In this document: piece by piece, positions 18,029 through 27,391 of the stretch
How the letters are laid out: every line of letters begins with the position of its first letter
Numbering within the stretch: the first letter of the stretch is position 1
NCBI RefSeq assembly: GCF_030818575.1
Contig: NZ_JAUTAL010000001.1
Coordinates: 1,674,001-1,738,000, forward strand
DNA length: 64,000 nt
Direction of reading: 5' to 3'
Source: Chryseobacterium camelliae
Lineage (GTDB): Bacteria > Bacteroidota > Bacteroidia > Flavobacteriales > Weeksellaceae
Program-made: the position numbers and the translations under genes
Notes under the pieces: model-generated
Database searches by the model: none
Told to the model about the DNA's origin: nothing
What the model saw: only the letters and a program-made list of their open reading frames with translations

Positions 18029-19657
18029 ATGAAAAAGCTGACGTTTACCCTTGTTTTAATTTCCGGGCTGGCCTTTGGGCAGTTGTTCGAGAAAAACAAG
18101 GCTTTTACCAAACAGGATACCCTGAAAGGATCGAATACGAAATTCCGTGATTTCTGGGATGTAAAAAAGTATGACCTGTCTGTTGAGCCTGATTTTGATT
18201 CCAAGAGTATCAAAGGCAATAATACCATCAGCTTGCAGATCATCAAAGATATTACCAACCCTGTATTTCAGATCGACCTGCAGCAGCCTATGAAGGCTGA
18301 CAAAGTTCAGGCGTCCTTCCCGATGGAGTATCAACAGGATGGGGATTTTATCTTTATTACGGCTAAAAAAGGCTTTAAGAAAGGAGAACAATATACCATT
18401 GATGTCCAATATTCGGGAAATCCCAGGATTGCTAAAACACCGCCATGGGACGGCGGCTGGATTTTTACACATGATGAAAAGGGAAATCCGTGGATGAGTG
18501 TTGCCGACGAAGGCATCGGGGCATCCGTCTGGCTTCCTACCAAAGATATCTGGAGCGATGAACCGGACCAGGGCATCATTATGAAAATCATTGCTCCGAA
18601 GGGTCTTACAGGCGTAGGAAACGGAAGGCTGACCAATACCAGGACGGAAGGAGATAAAACCATATACACCTGGGAAGTGAAAAATCCGATCAATGCGTAT
18701 TCCATCATTCCGAGCATAGGTAAATATGCCAATTTCAAGGATACTTTCAAAGGTGAAAAAGGCAAGCTGGACCTCGATTACTGGGTACTGGGCTACAATA
18801 CCGACAAGGCTAAAAAACAGTTTCAACAGGTGAAGCCGATGCTTTCTGCTTTTGAATACTGGTTCGGGCCATATCCTTTTTATGAGGATTCCTACAAACT
18901 GGTGGAAACGCCTTACCTCGGTATGGAGCATCAAAGCAATGTAGGTTATGGAAATGGATACCAAAACGGCTATCTGGGAAGGGATCTTTCCGGAACGGGA
19001 GTAGGGCTTAACTGGGATTTTATCATCATCCATGAAAGCGGGCATGAATGGTTTGCCAACAATATCACGGCAAAAGACCAGGCAGACATGTGGATCCATG
19101 AAAGCTTTACCAATTATTCGGAAGTCCTGTTTACCGAACGGTATATGGATAAAAAATCAGCAGAAACCTATGCCCAGGGAATCAGGAAACTTATTCAGAA
19201 CGACAGCCCGATTATCGGCAAATACGGGGTACGTAACGAAGGCAGCGGAGACATGTATCCTAAAGGAGCAAGTATGATCCATACCATCCGCCAGGTGATT
19301 AATGATGATGAAAAATTCAGGCAGATTTTAAGAGGACTGAACAAAGATTTCTATCATCAGACCGTTAGTACACAGCAGATAGAACAGTACATCTCCAAAA
19401 AGTCGGGAATCGATTTTTCTTCCGTCTTTAACCAATACCTCAGAACGACAAAAGTTCCTGTCCTGGAATATGCCCAGAAGGGAGAAGAACTGAAATTCCG
19501 CTATACGAATACCATTAAAAATTTCAGGCTTCCGATAAGAACAGACTCCGGACAAACCATCAATCCAACAGAAGACTGGCAGACGGTAAAGTTAAACAGC
19601 GGAACACCGGTGAGCTTTGATAAAAATTACTATATCGATTACAAAAAAGTACAGTAA
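18029..19657 (+). CDS. Secreted M1-family metallopeptidase
   Basis: A zinc aminopeptidase-like enzyme of 542 residues. A signal peptide (cleavage near GLAFGQ) sends it to the periplasm or beyond. The zinc site is HESGH at residues 335-339 with the third ligand Glu at 358 (MWIHESFTNYSE). The upstream GMEHQ (299-303) takes the place of the GAMEN substrate motif. The fold order is an N-terminal beta domain (about 40-240), then the catalytic domain. The large C-terminal helical domain of full-length M1 enzymes is missing, as in many Bacteroidota members. A second metallopeptidase (M61) follows on the same strand, but a terminator lies between. Confidence 0.92.
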   Translation: MKKLTFTLVLISGLAFGQLFEKNKAFTKQDTLKGSNTKFRDFWDVKKYDLSVEPDFDSKSIKGNNTISLQIIKDITNPVFQIDLQQPMKADKVQASFPMEYQQDGDFIFITAKKGFKKGEQYTIDVQYSGNPRIAKTPPWDGGWIFTHDEKGNPWMSVADEGIGASVWLPTKDIWSDEPDQGIIMKIIAPKGLTGVGNGRLTNTRTEGDKTIYTWEVKNPINAYSIIPSIGKYANFKDTFKGEKGKLDLDYWVLGYNTDKAKKQFQQVKPMLSAFEYWFGPYPFYEDSYKLVETPYLGMEHQSNVGYGNGYQNGYLGRDLSGTGVGLNWDFIIIHESGHEWFANNITAKDQADMWIHESFTNYSEVLFTERYMDKKSAETYAQGIRKLIQNDSPIIGKYGVRNEGSGDMYPKGASMIHTIRQVINDDEKFRQILRGLNKDFYHQTVSTQQIEQYISKKSGIDFSSVFNQYLRTTKVPVLEYAQKGEELKFRYTNTIKNFRLPIRTDSGQTINPTEDWQTVKLNSGTPVSFDKNYYIDYKKVQ

Positions 19658-19670
19658 CAACCACAATATA

Positions 19671-19699
19671 AAAGCAAATCCTTTACGGGATTTGCTTTT
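19671..19699 (+). terminator. Terminator after the M1 peptidase
   Basis: AAAGCAAATCC and its complement pair around a short loop, with a T-rich 3' side. Confidence 0.85.
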
Positions 19700-19831
19700 A
19701 TACTTTTCATCCGCACTGAAGGATCAGCGTTTATGCCGCAATTATTAAAGAAAAAATTAAGAAAAGTTTAATATTGCCTTCTGTAACAAAACCAGAATTT
19801 AAATAACTTACCTAATAAATATAATCCTTAA

Positions 19832-21688
19832 ATGAAAAAATTAGCACTGAGTGCAGGAATACTGGCCGCTTTCTGGGCCCATGCACAATCTGTAAAGACC
19901 ACCATCGACCTGGTGAATGTAAAGGACGACAAAGTGGCTGTAACCATGGAGTTTCCTGCCATGAAATCCGGTGATGTAAAATTCCATTTTCCCAAAACGG
20001 TTCCGGGAACATATTCGGAAGATGATTACGGAAGATTTATAGAAGGGATTAAATTTTATGACCGTAAGGGAAAGGAGCTTGCCTATACCAAAGTCAACGA
20101 TAATACCTATGCCCTGAAAAATGCCCAAGGCCTGAGCAAAGTTACCTACCTTGTGAATGACAGTTTTGATGATGAAATGGATACCTCCAAGCATAAAGCG
20201 GTTTTCTCACCTTCCGGAACAGACATTGAGGAAGGTAAAGTATATCTGATCAACACTCATGGGTTCATCGGATATATTGACAATATGCAGGATGTACCCT
20301 ATCAGCTCGTGATTCAGAAGCCTTCAGATTTTTACGGAACCACGGCATTGGTTGATCAGGATCAGTCTGATGCTACCGATACCTACACACTGGCCAACTA
20401 CGCGAAAGTAACAGATTCTCCGCTTATGTACACCAAGCCTGATTATATCACTTTCAATGCAGGAGGAATGGATCTCGTTCTGGGGGTTTATTCACCTTCA
20501 GGAACATATAAAGCGGCAGATTTCAAAGACAACCTGGAAAAAATGGTGGTAGCACAGAAAAAATTCCTGGGCGATATGAATACCAATAAAAAGTATGCGA
20601 TCATGTTGTATCTGGCAGGCCCGCAAGGTCCGCAGATCAAAGGCTTCGGAGCCTTGGAACATCATGAATCCACCAGCGTCGTATTGCCGGAAATGATGCC
20701 GAAAGATATGATTGACAAAACGCTTACCGATGTTGTTTCCCACGAGTTTTTCCATACAGTGAATCCGCTGAAGACCCATTCTGAGGAAATCCATTATTTT
20801 GATTATGCCAATCCTAAGATGTCCCAGCACCTCTGGATGTATGAAGGGGGAACGGAATATTTTGCCAACCTGTTCCAGATCCAGGAGGGGCTGATCGATA
20901 AAAATGAGTTTTTGAAAAGGATGAATGAGAAGATCACAAACTCTAAAAATTATGATGATACGATGCCGTTTACGGTCATGAGTAAAAATGTCCTTAAAGA
21001 GCCTTATAAAGACCAGTACAGGAATGTATATGAGAAAGGGACGCTCCTGGCCATGTGCATGGATATTGAGCTCAGGAAACTTTCCAACGGCGAAATGGGC
21101 TACCGCGACATGATCCGTAAATTATCCCAACGGTTCGGGGAAAACAAACCTTTCAAAGATGACAAGCTGATCGATGAGCTGGTAACCATTACCGGTTATC
21201 CCCAGATAAAGGATTTTTATAACAAATATATTGCAGGCAGCCAGCCAACGCCTTACCAGCAATACCTCAGCATGGTAGGTGTGGAAGTGAAAAAGCAGGA
21301 GACGCCGCCGGTATTCTGGTTCATCAAAGATCCTAATCAGACCGGTTACAATGAAAAGAACAAGACCTTTATATTCGATGAGAATTCACCGCTTTCTCCT
21401 TTTTCAAAGAGTATAGGGTTCAGGATTACGGATGAGGTCCTTGCCCTGGACGGTAAAACCGTGAATATCCAGAACGTGCAGGATTTCATCAATTATTCCA
21501 AGACCATCAAAGAAGGCCAGCCTGTGACGGTAACCGTTTTGAGAAAGAACGGGGATAAAATGGATAAGATCGAGCTGAAAGGAAAAGCAATACTGGATAA
21601 ACTGACTATAGAAACCCTTGAGTGGAAGGCTAATCCTAGTCCGGAAGAACAAAAGCTGCGCGATCAGTGGCTTACCGGTAAGAAATAA
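19832..21688 (+). CDS. Secreted M61-family peptidase with PDZ domain
   Basis: A 618-residue member of the glycyl aminopeptidase (M61) family. A signal peptide (LAAFWAHAQ) is followed by the beta-rich N-terminal domain, the catalytic domain with the zinc motif HEFFH at residues 304-308 and the downstream Glu (MYEGGTEYFA), and a C-terminal PDZ-like domain (about residues 510-600, IGFRITDEVLALDGKTVN). The family removes N-terminal residues from peptides or acts as an endopeptidase. The substrate is unknown. It ends at a terminator shared with the histidine kinase gene. Confidence 0.92.
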   Translation: MKKLALSAGILAAFWAHAQSVKTTIDLVNVKDDKVAVTMEFPAMKSGDVKFHFPKTVPGTYSEDDYGRFIEGIKFYDRKGKELAYTKVNDNTYALKNAQGLSKVTYLVNDSFDDEMDTSKHKAVFSPSGTDIEEGKVYLINTHGFIGYIDNMQDVPYQLVIQKPSDFYGTTALVDQDQSDATDTYTLANYAKVTDSPLMYTKPDYITFNAGGMDLVLGVYSPSGTYKAADFKDNLEKMVVAQKKFLGDMNTNKKYAIMLYLAGPQGPQIKGFGALEHHESTSVVLPEMMPKDMIDKTLTDVVSHEFFHTVNPLKTHSEEIHYFDYANPKMSQHLWMYEGGTEYFANLFQIQEGLIDKNEFLKRMNEKITNSKNYDDTMPFTVMSKNVLKEPYKDQYRNVYEKGTLLAMCMDIELRKLSNGEMGYRDMIRKLSQRFGENKPFKDDKLIDELVTITGYPQIKDFYNKYIAGSQPTPYQQYLSMVGVEVKKQETPPVFWFIKDPNQTGYNEKNKTFIFDENSPLSPFSKSIGFRITDEVLALDGKTVNIQNVQDFINYSKTIKEGQPVTVTVLRKNGDKMDKIELKGKAILDKLTIETLEWKANPSPEEQKLRDQWLTGKK

Positions 21689-21716
21689 CCACACCATACC
21701 AACGGTTGTTATAAAC

Positions 21717-21745
21717 AAAAAGCAGGGAAATGAATCCCTGCTTTT
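21717..21745. terminator. Bidirectional terminator between M61 peptidase and histidine kinase
   Basis: AAAAGCAGGGA and TCCCTGCTTTT pair around a 6-nt loop. It sits between two convergent genes and can serve both. Confidence 0.9.
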
Positions 21746-21754
21746 CTGTTTTGC

Positions 21755-22909
21755 TTATGATTTTCTGATGGTAATCCTGAAGGTTGTTCCCTTTCCCACT
21801 TCCGTATGGGCAATCTTGATATCACCGTTGTGGTATTCCTGTACTACTCTTTTCGCCAGTGAAAGGCCTAGTCCCCATCCTCTCTTTTTGGTGGAGTATC
21901 CTGGTTTGAAGGCATTGGCCGCCTGTCTTTTGGTCATGCCGCTTCCTGTATCTTTCACTTCAACCAGAATGTTTTTATTCTTCTCAAATACAGACATGGT
22001 TAATGTTCCATCTCCTTTCATGGCATCCACTGCATTTTTAACCAGGTTTTCAATCACCCAGCTCATGAGGATCTTATTATGGGGCACCTGGATGTCGTCA
22101 GGCGGAAGCTGAAGGCTGAAATTAACCTTTCGCGAAATCCGCGTTTTGAGGTAATTGTAATTGTCCTGTATTGTTGTATTGAAATCGGTGTCATTAAGCT
22201 CTGGTACGGAACCGATTTTGGAAAACCTTTCCGAGATGGTCCTGAGTCTTTCAATATCTTTTTCGATTTCATAGACGCCCTCAGAATCCGGATGTTCAAG
22301 TTTCATGATTTCGATCCATCCGATCATGGAAGACAGAGGAGTTCCAATCTGGTGTGCGGTTTCTTTGGCAAGGCCCGCCCAAAGATATCCTTCATCGGTC
22401 TTTTTAATCGTCCTGAGGAACCAGAAAGAGAAAAGGAAATAACTCAATATGAAAAAACCCAGGATATACGGGGAATACCTCAAGTTGTTCAGCAGCCTGG
22501 AGTTATCGTAATAGACAAATTGGTTATTCTGGTTCGGGAATTTCAGTTCAATAGGCGGATAATGCTGGGCCATCTGTTTGGCCAGCAGGATAATTTCCCG
22601 GGAATTATTTTCTATTTCCCTGGGGATATTTTTAGAATCAATAATCTGGTCCTCCTTATCTAGGATGATGACCGGAATTGTGGTATTTGAACTGTAAATC
22701 TGAAGGATCAGCGACTGGATTTCCAGGCTTGGTGTGGTTACCTCCTGTTGGAATTTGAGGGCGCTTACCAGGATATCCACCCTTTTGATCTCTTCTTTTC
22801 TGAGGAAATTGAAGAGAATGGTTGAGGCGATAACAATGGTAAGAACAATCAGGGTCATCAGGGAAAAGATGATCCAGTTATTCAATCTCGCTAAAATGGA
22901 TTTTCTCAA
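21755..22909 (-). CDS. Membrane sensor histidine kinase
   Basis: A 384-residue kinase. Two membrane helices (about residues 12-35 and 145-165) frame a periplasmic domain of about 110 residues with no recognised fold. The H-box is AKETAHQIGTPLSSMIGWIE, the N-box WVIENLVKNAVDAM, then DTGSGM and RGWGLGLSLAKRVV. There is no HAMP domain and no partner response regulator nearby, so it is an orphan in this window. It lies 7 bp after dacB in the same direction and is probably co-transcribed with it, which may hint at a cell-wall signal. Confidence 0.92.
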   Translation of the reverse strand: MRKSILARLNNWIIFSLMTLIVLTIVIASTILFNFLRKEEIKRVDILVSALKFQQEVTTPSLEIQSLILQIYSSNTTIPVIILDKEDQIIDSKNIPREIENNSREIILLAKQMAQHYPPIELKFPNQNNQFVYYDNSRLLNNLRYSPYILGFFILSYFLFSFWFLRTIKKTDEGYLWAGLAKETAHQIGTPLSSMIGWIEIMKLEHPDSEGVYEIEKDIERLRTISERFSKIGSVPELNDTDFNTTIQDNYNYLKTRISRKVNFSLQLPPDDIQVPHNKILMSWVIENLVKNAVDAMKGDGTLTMSVFEKNKNILVEVKDTGSGMTKRQAANAFKPGYSTKKRGWGLGLSLAKRVVQEYHNGDIKIAHTEVGKGTTFRITIRKS

Positions 22910-22916
22910 AACACTT

Positions 22917-24290
22917 CTATTTTAATGCATTCAGGATCTTCTGCAGCTCTGTACTGCCACTGCCCTGGTAATTATTGATGATAATGGAAAACACGTACTT
23001 CCTGCCGTCACTTGCGGTCTGATAGCCTGCATAGGATTTGGTATCGCGCATGGTCCCGCTTTTCATTTTCATCCCGTTATCCTGAACCGGGAAACCATCA
23101 TAATAGACTTCAAACCATGGCTGTTTCCTTGCATACAACAGGGCCTGCACTTCCGCTTTGGCAGAAACGTAGTTTTGGGGAGACAAGCCGCTGCCATCCG
23201 CAAAATTGATCATATTGCCGTTGATCCCTTTAGACCTCCAGAATTCCTTTAGGTAGGCTACGCCACTTTTAAAAGAAGAGTTTCCGGTCTTTTCTTTTGC
23301 CAGAGTCTTGAGCAGGGTCTCTCCATACAGATTGATGCTTTTACGCAGGAACCAATAGATGATATTTTTTAAAGGTGGGGATTTATACGTCAGAACAGTT
23401 TGTTTTTTTACATCAGACGGCAGTTTTTCTCCATCCGCCTGCATCCTTGAAACGGTTTTTACTTTACCTGAATATTCTATTCCTGCTTCCTGAAGCCACT
23501 GCCTGATCTCTGCTCCTAACTGGAGCGGAGGATCCGGTGTTGCTCCTGATACGGTGACCGTCTTTGCGGCGGGCAATGTCCCGTTGATCAGTGCCACATC
23601 GGAATGCGGTGCGGTAAAAATAAGGCTGTGGTCCGAATTCCCGTCAGCCTTCAGGTCGTTAAGCCATTTAACCCCTTCAAGCGGGTAAGAAAAACTTTTG
23701 AATTCGGTTCCTTTGATGTTGATGTCAAACTGGTTTTCGCGCCAGTTGATTCCCCATACACCTGCACCGTAATAATTTCCAAGGTCATCCCACGGCCAGC
23801 CGCCCGGAATGGTCTGATGATCGAAATAAGAATCATCGATGATCAGGTCACCGGTAATTTTCCTGATTCCGGAACTGTTTAGGGCCTCGATCAGCTTTTT
23901 CTTAAAGTTTTCGGATTTATAGCCATCATACCGCCAGCTGCCTAAGGTTGGATCTCCGTTGGAAGCCACAAACAGGTTTCCGTTAAGCACCTGACCGGCA
24001 ACATTTCCCGAATGGCTTACGGTCGTTGTATACGTATAATTGCTTCCCAATATTTCCAGCGCTGCCGCTGCTGTAAAGATCTTCTGTGTGGAAGCGGTTG
24101 AAAGGCCTCTGTTCCCATTGTATTCATATATTTTGTTCCCGCTGTCATCAGAGACATAGAATGAGAGCCCGGATGCAACTGCTGCCGGAGAATCCATCAG
24201 GCTCATGGTAGCTTTCTCAAGCCTCTGTGCGGTATCCTGGCCAAAAACAAAAGGTGCGGAACATATCAGGAATATCAAAGTCTTTCTCAT
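22917..24290 (-). CDS. dacB: D-alanyl-D-alanine carboxypeptidase/endopeptidase (PBP4, S13)
   Basis: A periplasmic penicillin-binding protein that trims or cleaves peptidoglycan cross-links. The 457-residue protein has a signal peptide (ICSAPFVFGQ) and the three active-site motifs: SxxK as STASTQKIFTAA (near residue 65), SxN as ADGSGLSPQN, and K[ST]G as MKMKSGTMRD near the C-terminus. The large domain inserted between the first two motifs is typical of the family. It is upstream of and closely spaced to a histidine kinase gene. Confidence 0.94.
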   Translation of the reverse strand: MRKTLIFLICSAPFVFGQDTAQRLEKATMSLMDSPAAVASGLSFYVSDDSGNKIYEYNGNRGLSTASTQKIFTAAAALEILGSNYTYTTTVSHSGNVAGQVLNGNLFVASNGDPTLGSWRYDGYKSENFKKKLIEALNSSGIRKITGDLIIDDSYFDHQTIPGGWPWDDLGNYYGAGVWGINWRENQFDINIKGTEFKSFSYPLEGVKWLNDLKADGNSDHSLIFTAPHSDVALINGTLPAAKTVTVSGATPDPPLQLGAEIRQWLQEAGIEYSGKVKTVSRMQADGEKLPSDVKKQTVLTYKSPPLKNIIYWFLRKSINLYGETLLKTLAKEKTGNSSFKSGVAYLKEFWRSKGINGNMINFADGSGLSPQNYVSAKAEVQALLYARKQPWFEVYYDGFPVQDNGMKMKSGTMRDTKSYAGYQTASDGRKYVFSIIINNYQGSGSTELQKILNALK

Positions 24291-24404
24291 GGAAATTTTT
24301 CAGATTAAATTACGCTTTCACCCAAATGTAATAAAAAATTAGAAAGATACCGTTCAGGATAAGCATCAATACCTATGACTACAGAGTTTAAATTGATAGA
24401 AGAC

Positions 24405-25097
24405 TTACAGTTCACTACCTGGTCCTATTTCATACGGTTCTTTTCCGGGCTCGAAAATCCGGGTCAGCTCACTTCCTTCAACCCTGATTCTATCTCCTTT
24501 CTTCCTGATCCAGTTGCCTTCACGCAATCCAATTACTTTAAGGTCATTTTGCGTAAGGAATTCCCGTATTCTTGTTTCACGCGTCTCACCGTTATGCTTT
24601 AATCCAGGATCCGGATCCAGATAATGAGGGTTGAGGTTAAAGGGAACTAGCCCCATACATTCAAAGCTCGGCGGATATACAATCGGCATATCATTCGTTG
24701 TCTTCATGTTCTGCCCTCCGATATTGCTTCCGGCACTGCAGCCCAGATAGGGTTTTCCCTGTTGTACATTTTCCCTGAGCAGTGTCATCAGGCCTTCTTC
24801 ATGAAGCGTTTTCACCAGCAGAAACGTATTTCCGCCACCGGTAAAAAATGCCTGGGCATCATTAACCGCCTGCTTCATATCCTCAAATTCATGCACTCCC
24901 TTTACTTTGATGCCAAGGGTTTCAAAAAACATCCTTGCTTTCTCTGTATACCCATCATGGGAGATTCCGCCCGGCCTGGCAAACGGAATGAACACCAGTT
25001 CATCGATTCCGCTGTATAAATCAATCAATTCTTCCCTTAAGTATTCCAGATAAGATCCCCCGAACAAAGTAGAGGTTGATGCCAGTATAATATTCAT
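24405..25097 (-). CDS. pepE: Peptidase E (alpha-aspartyl dipeptidase, S51)
   Basis: A cytoplasmic serine peptidase that cleaves dipeptides with N-terminal aspartate. The nucleophile elbow is LGCSAGSNIGG and the upstream FFTGGGNTFLLVK segment is the other family hallmark. From the preferred ATG (MNIILASTST) it has 230 residues, the normal size; an upstream ATG would add 18 residues unlike the family. It is a single gene. Confidence 0.92.
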   Translation of the reverse strand: MNIILASTSTLFGGSYLEYLREELIDLYSGIDELVFIPFARPGGISHDGYTEKARMFFETLGIKVKGVHEFEDMKQAVNDAQAFFTGGGNTFLLVKTLHEEGLMTLLRENVQQGKPYLGCSAGSNIGGQNMKTTNDMPIVYPPSFECMGLVPFNLNPHYLDPDPGLKHNGETRETRIREFLTQNDLKVIGLREGNWIRKKGDRIRVEGSELTRIFEPGKEPYEIGPGSEL

Positions 25098-25277
25098 ATG
25101 GTATAATTCATTTAGGTCATCACAAAGATAATGAGGATCAACACGAATCAAAAATTAATATAAAAAAATATGTTAACCCGTTAATATTTTCCAAAAAAAC
25201 TTAAAGGTTCTAAATTTATTTTTTTTAATCGAATTTTTATTGGCTACCTTTAATCAAGTTTTAAAAATATAGGAATT

Positions 25278-25841
25278 ATGAAAATGAATAGAATGAACAG
25301 CAAAAACCTTTTATTAGGACTCATGCTTGCCGGGGGCGCATTTTTTGCGCAGGCACAGAATACCCAGACAGACACTGCAGCTACAGCCAACACCACTACC
25401 GCTGTACAGCAGACTCAGGCTAATGCCGGAGTCGAAGATCTGAAAAAGAAAATTGAAGCCAATCCAAAAGATGTTGAATCCATGGCGAAATTAGCCACAG
25501 CATACCAGGAAGCTTCAGACTGGACGAACGCCATCGATACCTGGAAAAAGATTTCAGCCATTTTACCTGACTGGGCGCCTTCATATTATAGCCAGGCTTA
25601 TGCATACCAGTCTGCCAAGGACGATGCCAATGCAAAAATAGCTTATGAAAAGTATATTGCTACGGTAAAGCCCGAGGAAGTGGAACAGAATAAGAAAAAT
25701 TTAGCTTATGCTTATTTTTACCTGGCCTTCACTGAACAGCAGAGTAACAAAGACAAGGCTAAAGAACATATTGCCAAGTCCCTGCAATATGATCCTTCCA
25801 ACCAGGACGCCTTAAAGCTCAGTAAAGCTTTAAATTCATAA
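25278..25841 (+). CDS. Secreted TPR protein
   Basis: A 187-residue protein with a signal peptide (LMLAGGAFFAQAQ), a Thr/Ala/Gln-rich linker, and about three tetratricopeptide repeats (residues 50-185). The motifs include AKLATAYQEASDWTNAIDTW, YAYQSAKDDANAKIAYEKYI and FYLAFTEQQSNKDKAKEHI. TPR domains carry protein contacts; the partner is unknown. It is a single gene with a strong terminator. Confidence 0.88.
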   Translation: MKMNRMNSKNLLLGLMLAGGAFFAQAQNTQTDTAATANTTTAVQQTQANAGVEDLKKKIEANPKDVESMAKLATAYQEASDWTNAIDTWKKISAILPDWAPSYYSQAYAYQSAKDDANAKIAYEKYIATVKPEEVEQNKKNLAYAYFYLAFTEQQSNKDKAKEHIAKSLQYDPSNQDALKLSKALNS

Positions 25842-25842
25842 T

Positions 25843-25873
25843 AAAAGATCCGGAAATTTCCGGATCTTTTTGT
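25843..25873 (+). terminator. Terminator after the TPR gene
   Basis: A perfect 14-bp inverted repeat (AAAAGATCCGGAAA and its complement), followed by Ts. Confidence 0.92.
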
Positions 25874-26000
25874 TTTTAAGACCGTATTTTTTGATCGCGC
25901 AAGTGAAGCTCTGGTAATAGTAAACTTTTTATTCCGGATTTATCCTGAAAATTAAGATTAAACGTTAAGCAAATTAATTTCCCACTCAGCAAGGAATGTT

Positions 26001-26008
26001 TATCTTTG
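26001..26008 (+). promoter_or_regulatory. -7 box for the transaldolase-like gene
   Basis: TATCTTTG matches TAnnTTTG, 23 nt before ATG 26032. Its position rules out the more upstream start at 25996, which would overlap the promoter. Confidence 0.6.
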
Positions 26009-26031
26009 CACCAATAAATCTAATAGAACAA

Positions 26032-26685
26032 ATGAAATTTTTTATTGACACTGCTAATTTAGAACAAATCAGAGAAGCTAAAGACCTTGGAATTCTTGAT
26101 GGGGTAACTACTAACCCGTCGCTTATGGCTAAAGAAGGGATTCAGGGTGCTGAAGCCATTAAAAATCATTATAAAGCAATCTGCGAGATCGTAGACGGTG
26201 ATATTTCTGCCGAAGTGCTTTCCACAACCTATGAAGAAATGATCAAGGAAGGTGACGAACTTGCTGCCATCCACCCGAATATTGTTGTAAAAATCCCGAT
26301 GATCAAAGACGGGATCAAAGCATTGAAATATTTCTCTGATAAAGGTATCAAAACCAACTGTACATTGATTTTCTCTCCGGGACAGGCACTTCTTGCCGCC
26401 AAAGCAGGAGCTACTTATGTTTCTCCGTTCCTGGGAAGACTGGATGATATCTCTACCGACGGATTGAACCTGATCCAGGAAATCCGACTTATTTTTGACA
26501 ACTATATGTATGAAACGGAAATTTTAGCCGCTTCTATCCGTCATGCCATGCACATTATCGATTGTGCGAAGATTGGTGCGGACGTGATCACTTCACCGCT
26601 GCCTCCGATCTTGAGCCTGCTGAAGCATCCTTTAACAGACAACGGATTAGCCCAGTTTATTGCGGATTCACAGAAACTGGCTTAA
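26032..26685 (+). CDS. fsa: Fructose-6-phosphate aldolase / small transaldolase
   Basis: A 217-residue class I aldolase of the FSA/TalC/MipB family, of standard length. The start [13 protein letters not shown], the segment [13 protein letters not shown] and the Schiff-base lysine in [15 protein letters not shown] are all present. The family includes fructose-6-phosphate aldolases and true transaldolases. In a genome without a long transaldolase this would be the pentose-phosphate enzyme, which cannot be decided here. The start at 26032 is preferred over 25996 on promoter position and homology. Confidence 0.92.
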   Translation: MKFFIDTANLEQIREAKDLGILDGVTTNPSLMAKEGIQGAEAIKNHYKAICEIVDGDISAEVLSTTYEEMIKEGDELAAIHPNIVVKIPMIKDGIKALKYFSDKGIKTNCTLIFSPGQALLAAKAGATYVSPFLGRLDDISTDGLNLIQEIRLIFDNYMYETEILAASIRHAMHIIDCAKIGADVITSPLPPILSLLKHPLTDNGLAQFIADSQKLA

Positions 26686-26699
26686 TATACATTTACCAT

Positions 26700-26742
26700 A
26701 AAAAAGAATCCGGCGAAACGAAGTTTCGCCGGATTCTTTTTT
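26700..26742. terminator. Bidirectional terminator between transaldolase and acetyltransferase genes
   Basis: A 19-bp inverted repeat (AAAAAAGAATCCGGCGAAA and its complement) between convergent genes, with A and T runs on either side. Confidence 0.93.
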
Positions 26743-27301
26743 ATGGTTCGATCATCTTTACTATCCTACAGGGATTCCCTACTGCAACGGCATTATCAGG
26801 AACATCCTTAGTAACGACACTTCCTGCGCCTATTACGGCATTGTTACCTATGGTAATGCCCGGAAGTACAACAACATTCCCTCCGAACCAGACATTATGC
26901 CCTACTCTGATCGGACGGGCATATTCAAGGCCTTCGTTACGCTGTTTGGCATCCAGAGGATGACCGGCTGTATAGAAGCTGCAGTTGGGGCCTATAAATG
27001 CATTGTCCCCGAAACTGACTTCAGCACAATCCAGAATCACCAGATTATGATTGGCATAAAAATTTTCGCCGAGCCGGATGTTGTAGCCATAGTCGCACCA
27101 AAAGGAAGGCTCAATGCAGATATTGTTTTTTGAATTGGGGATGATCTTTTTGATCAGCCTATTGCGGTTGTCCGTATCCGTATTCTTCAGCTGGTTGTAT
27201 TCCAGGCAGAGGTCTTTGCATTCCATACGTTCTTGAATGAGTTCCGGGTCATAATTCGCATTGTATAGCAACCCTTGTGCACACTTTTCTTTTTCCGTCA
27301 T
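26741..27301 (-). CDS. maa: Sugar O-acetyltransferase (maltose acetyltransferase-like)
   Basis: A 186-residue left-handed beta-helix enzyme that moves an acetyl group from acetyl-CoA to a sugar hydroxyl. The N-terminal cap (KEKCAQGLLYNANYDPEL) is the Maa/LacA type. Hexapeptide repeats run from about residue 75 to 180 (GENFYANHNLVILD, IGNNAVIGAGSVVTKDVP). The catalytic His is in FYTAGHPLDAKQR. It is a single gene. Confidence 0.92.
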   Translation of the reverse strand: MTEKEKCAQGLLYNANYDPELIQERMECKDLCLEYNQLKNTDTDNRNRLIKKIIPNSKNNICIEPSFWCDYGYNIRLGENFYANHNLVILDCAEVSFGDNAFIGPNCSFYTAGHPLDAKQRNEGLEYARPIRVGHNVWFGGNVVVLPGITIGNNAVIGAGSVVTKDVPDNAVAVGNPCRIVKMIEP

Positions 27302-27343
27302 GATAAGGTGTTCAATATTAATGTGATGTTTGTGCCTAAAGAT

Positions 27344-27371
27344 AAAAAAACAGGCGGAAATGATCCGCCTG
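27344..27371 (-). terminator. Terminator of the blaI-M56-GLPGLI operon
   Basis: CAGGCGGA and TCCGCCTG pair around a 5-nt loop and are followed on the minus strand by seven Ts. Confidence 0.88.
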
Positions 27372-27391
27372 CTGTATATTAAATACCTGTA

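Noticed and set aside
18056..19099. A 347-codon minus-strand frame opposite the M1 peptidase
   Set aside because: The plus strand carries the HESGH zinc site and signal peptide; the minus frame has no motif.
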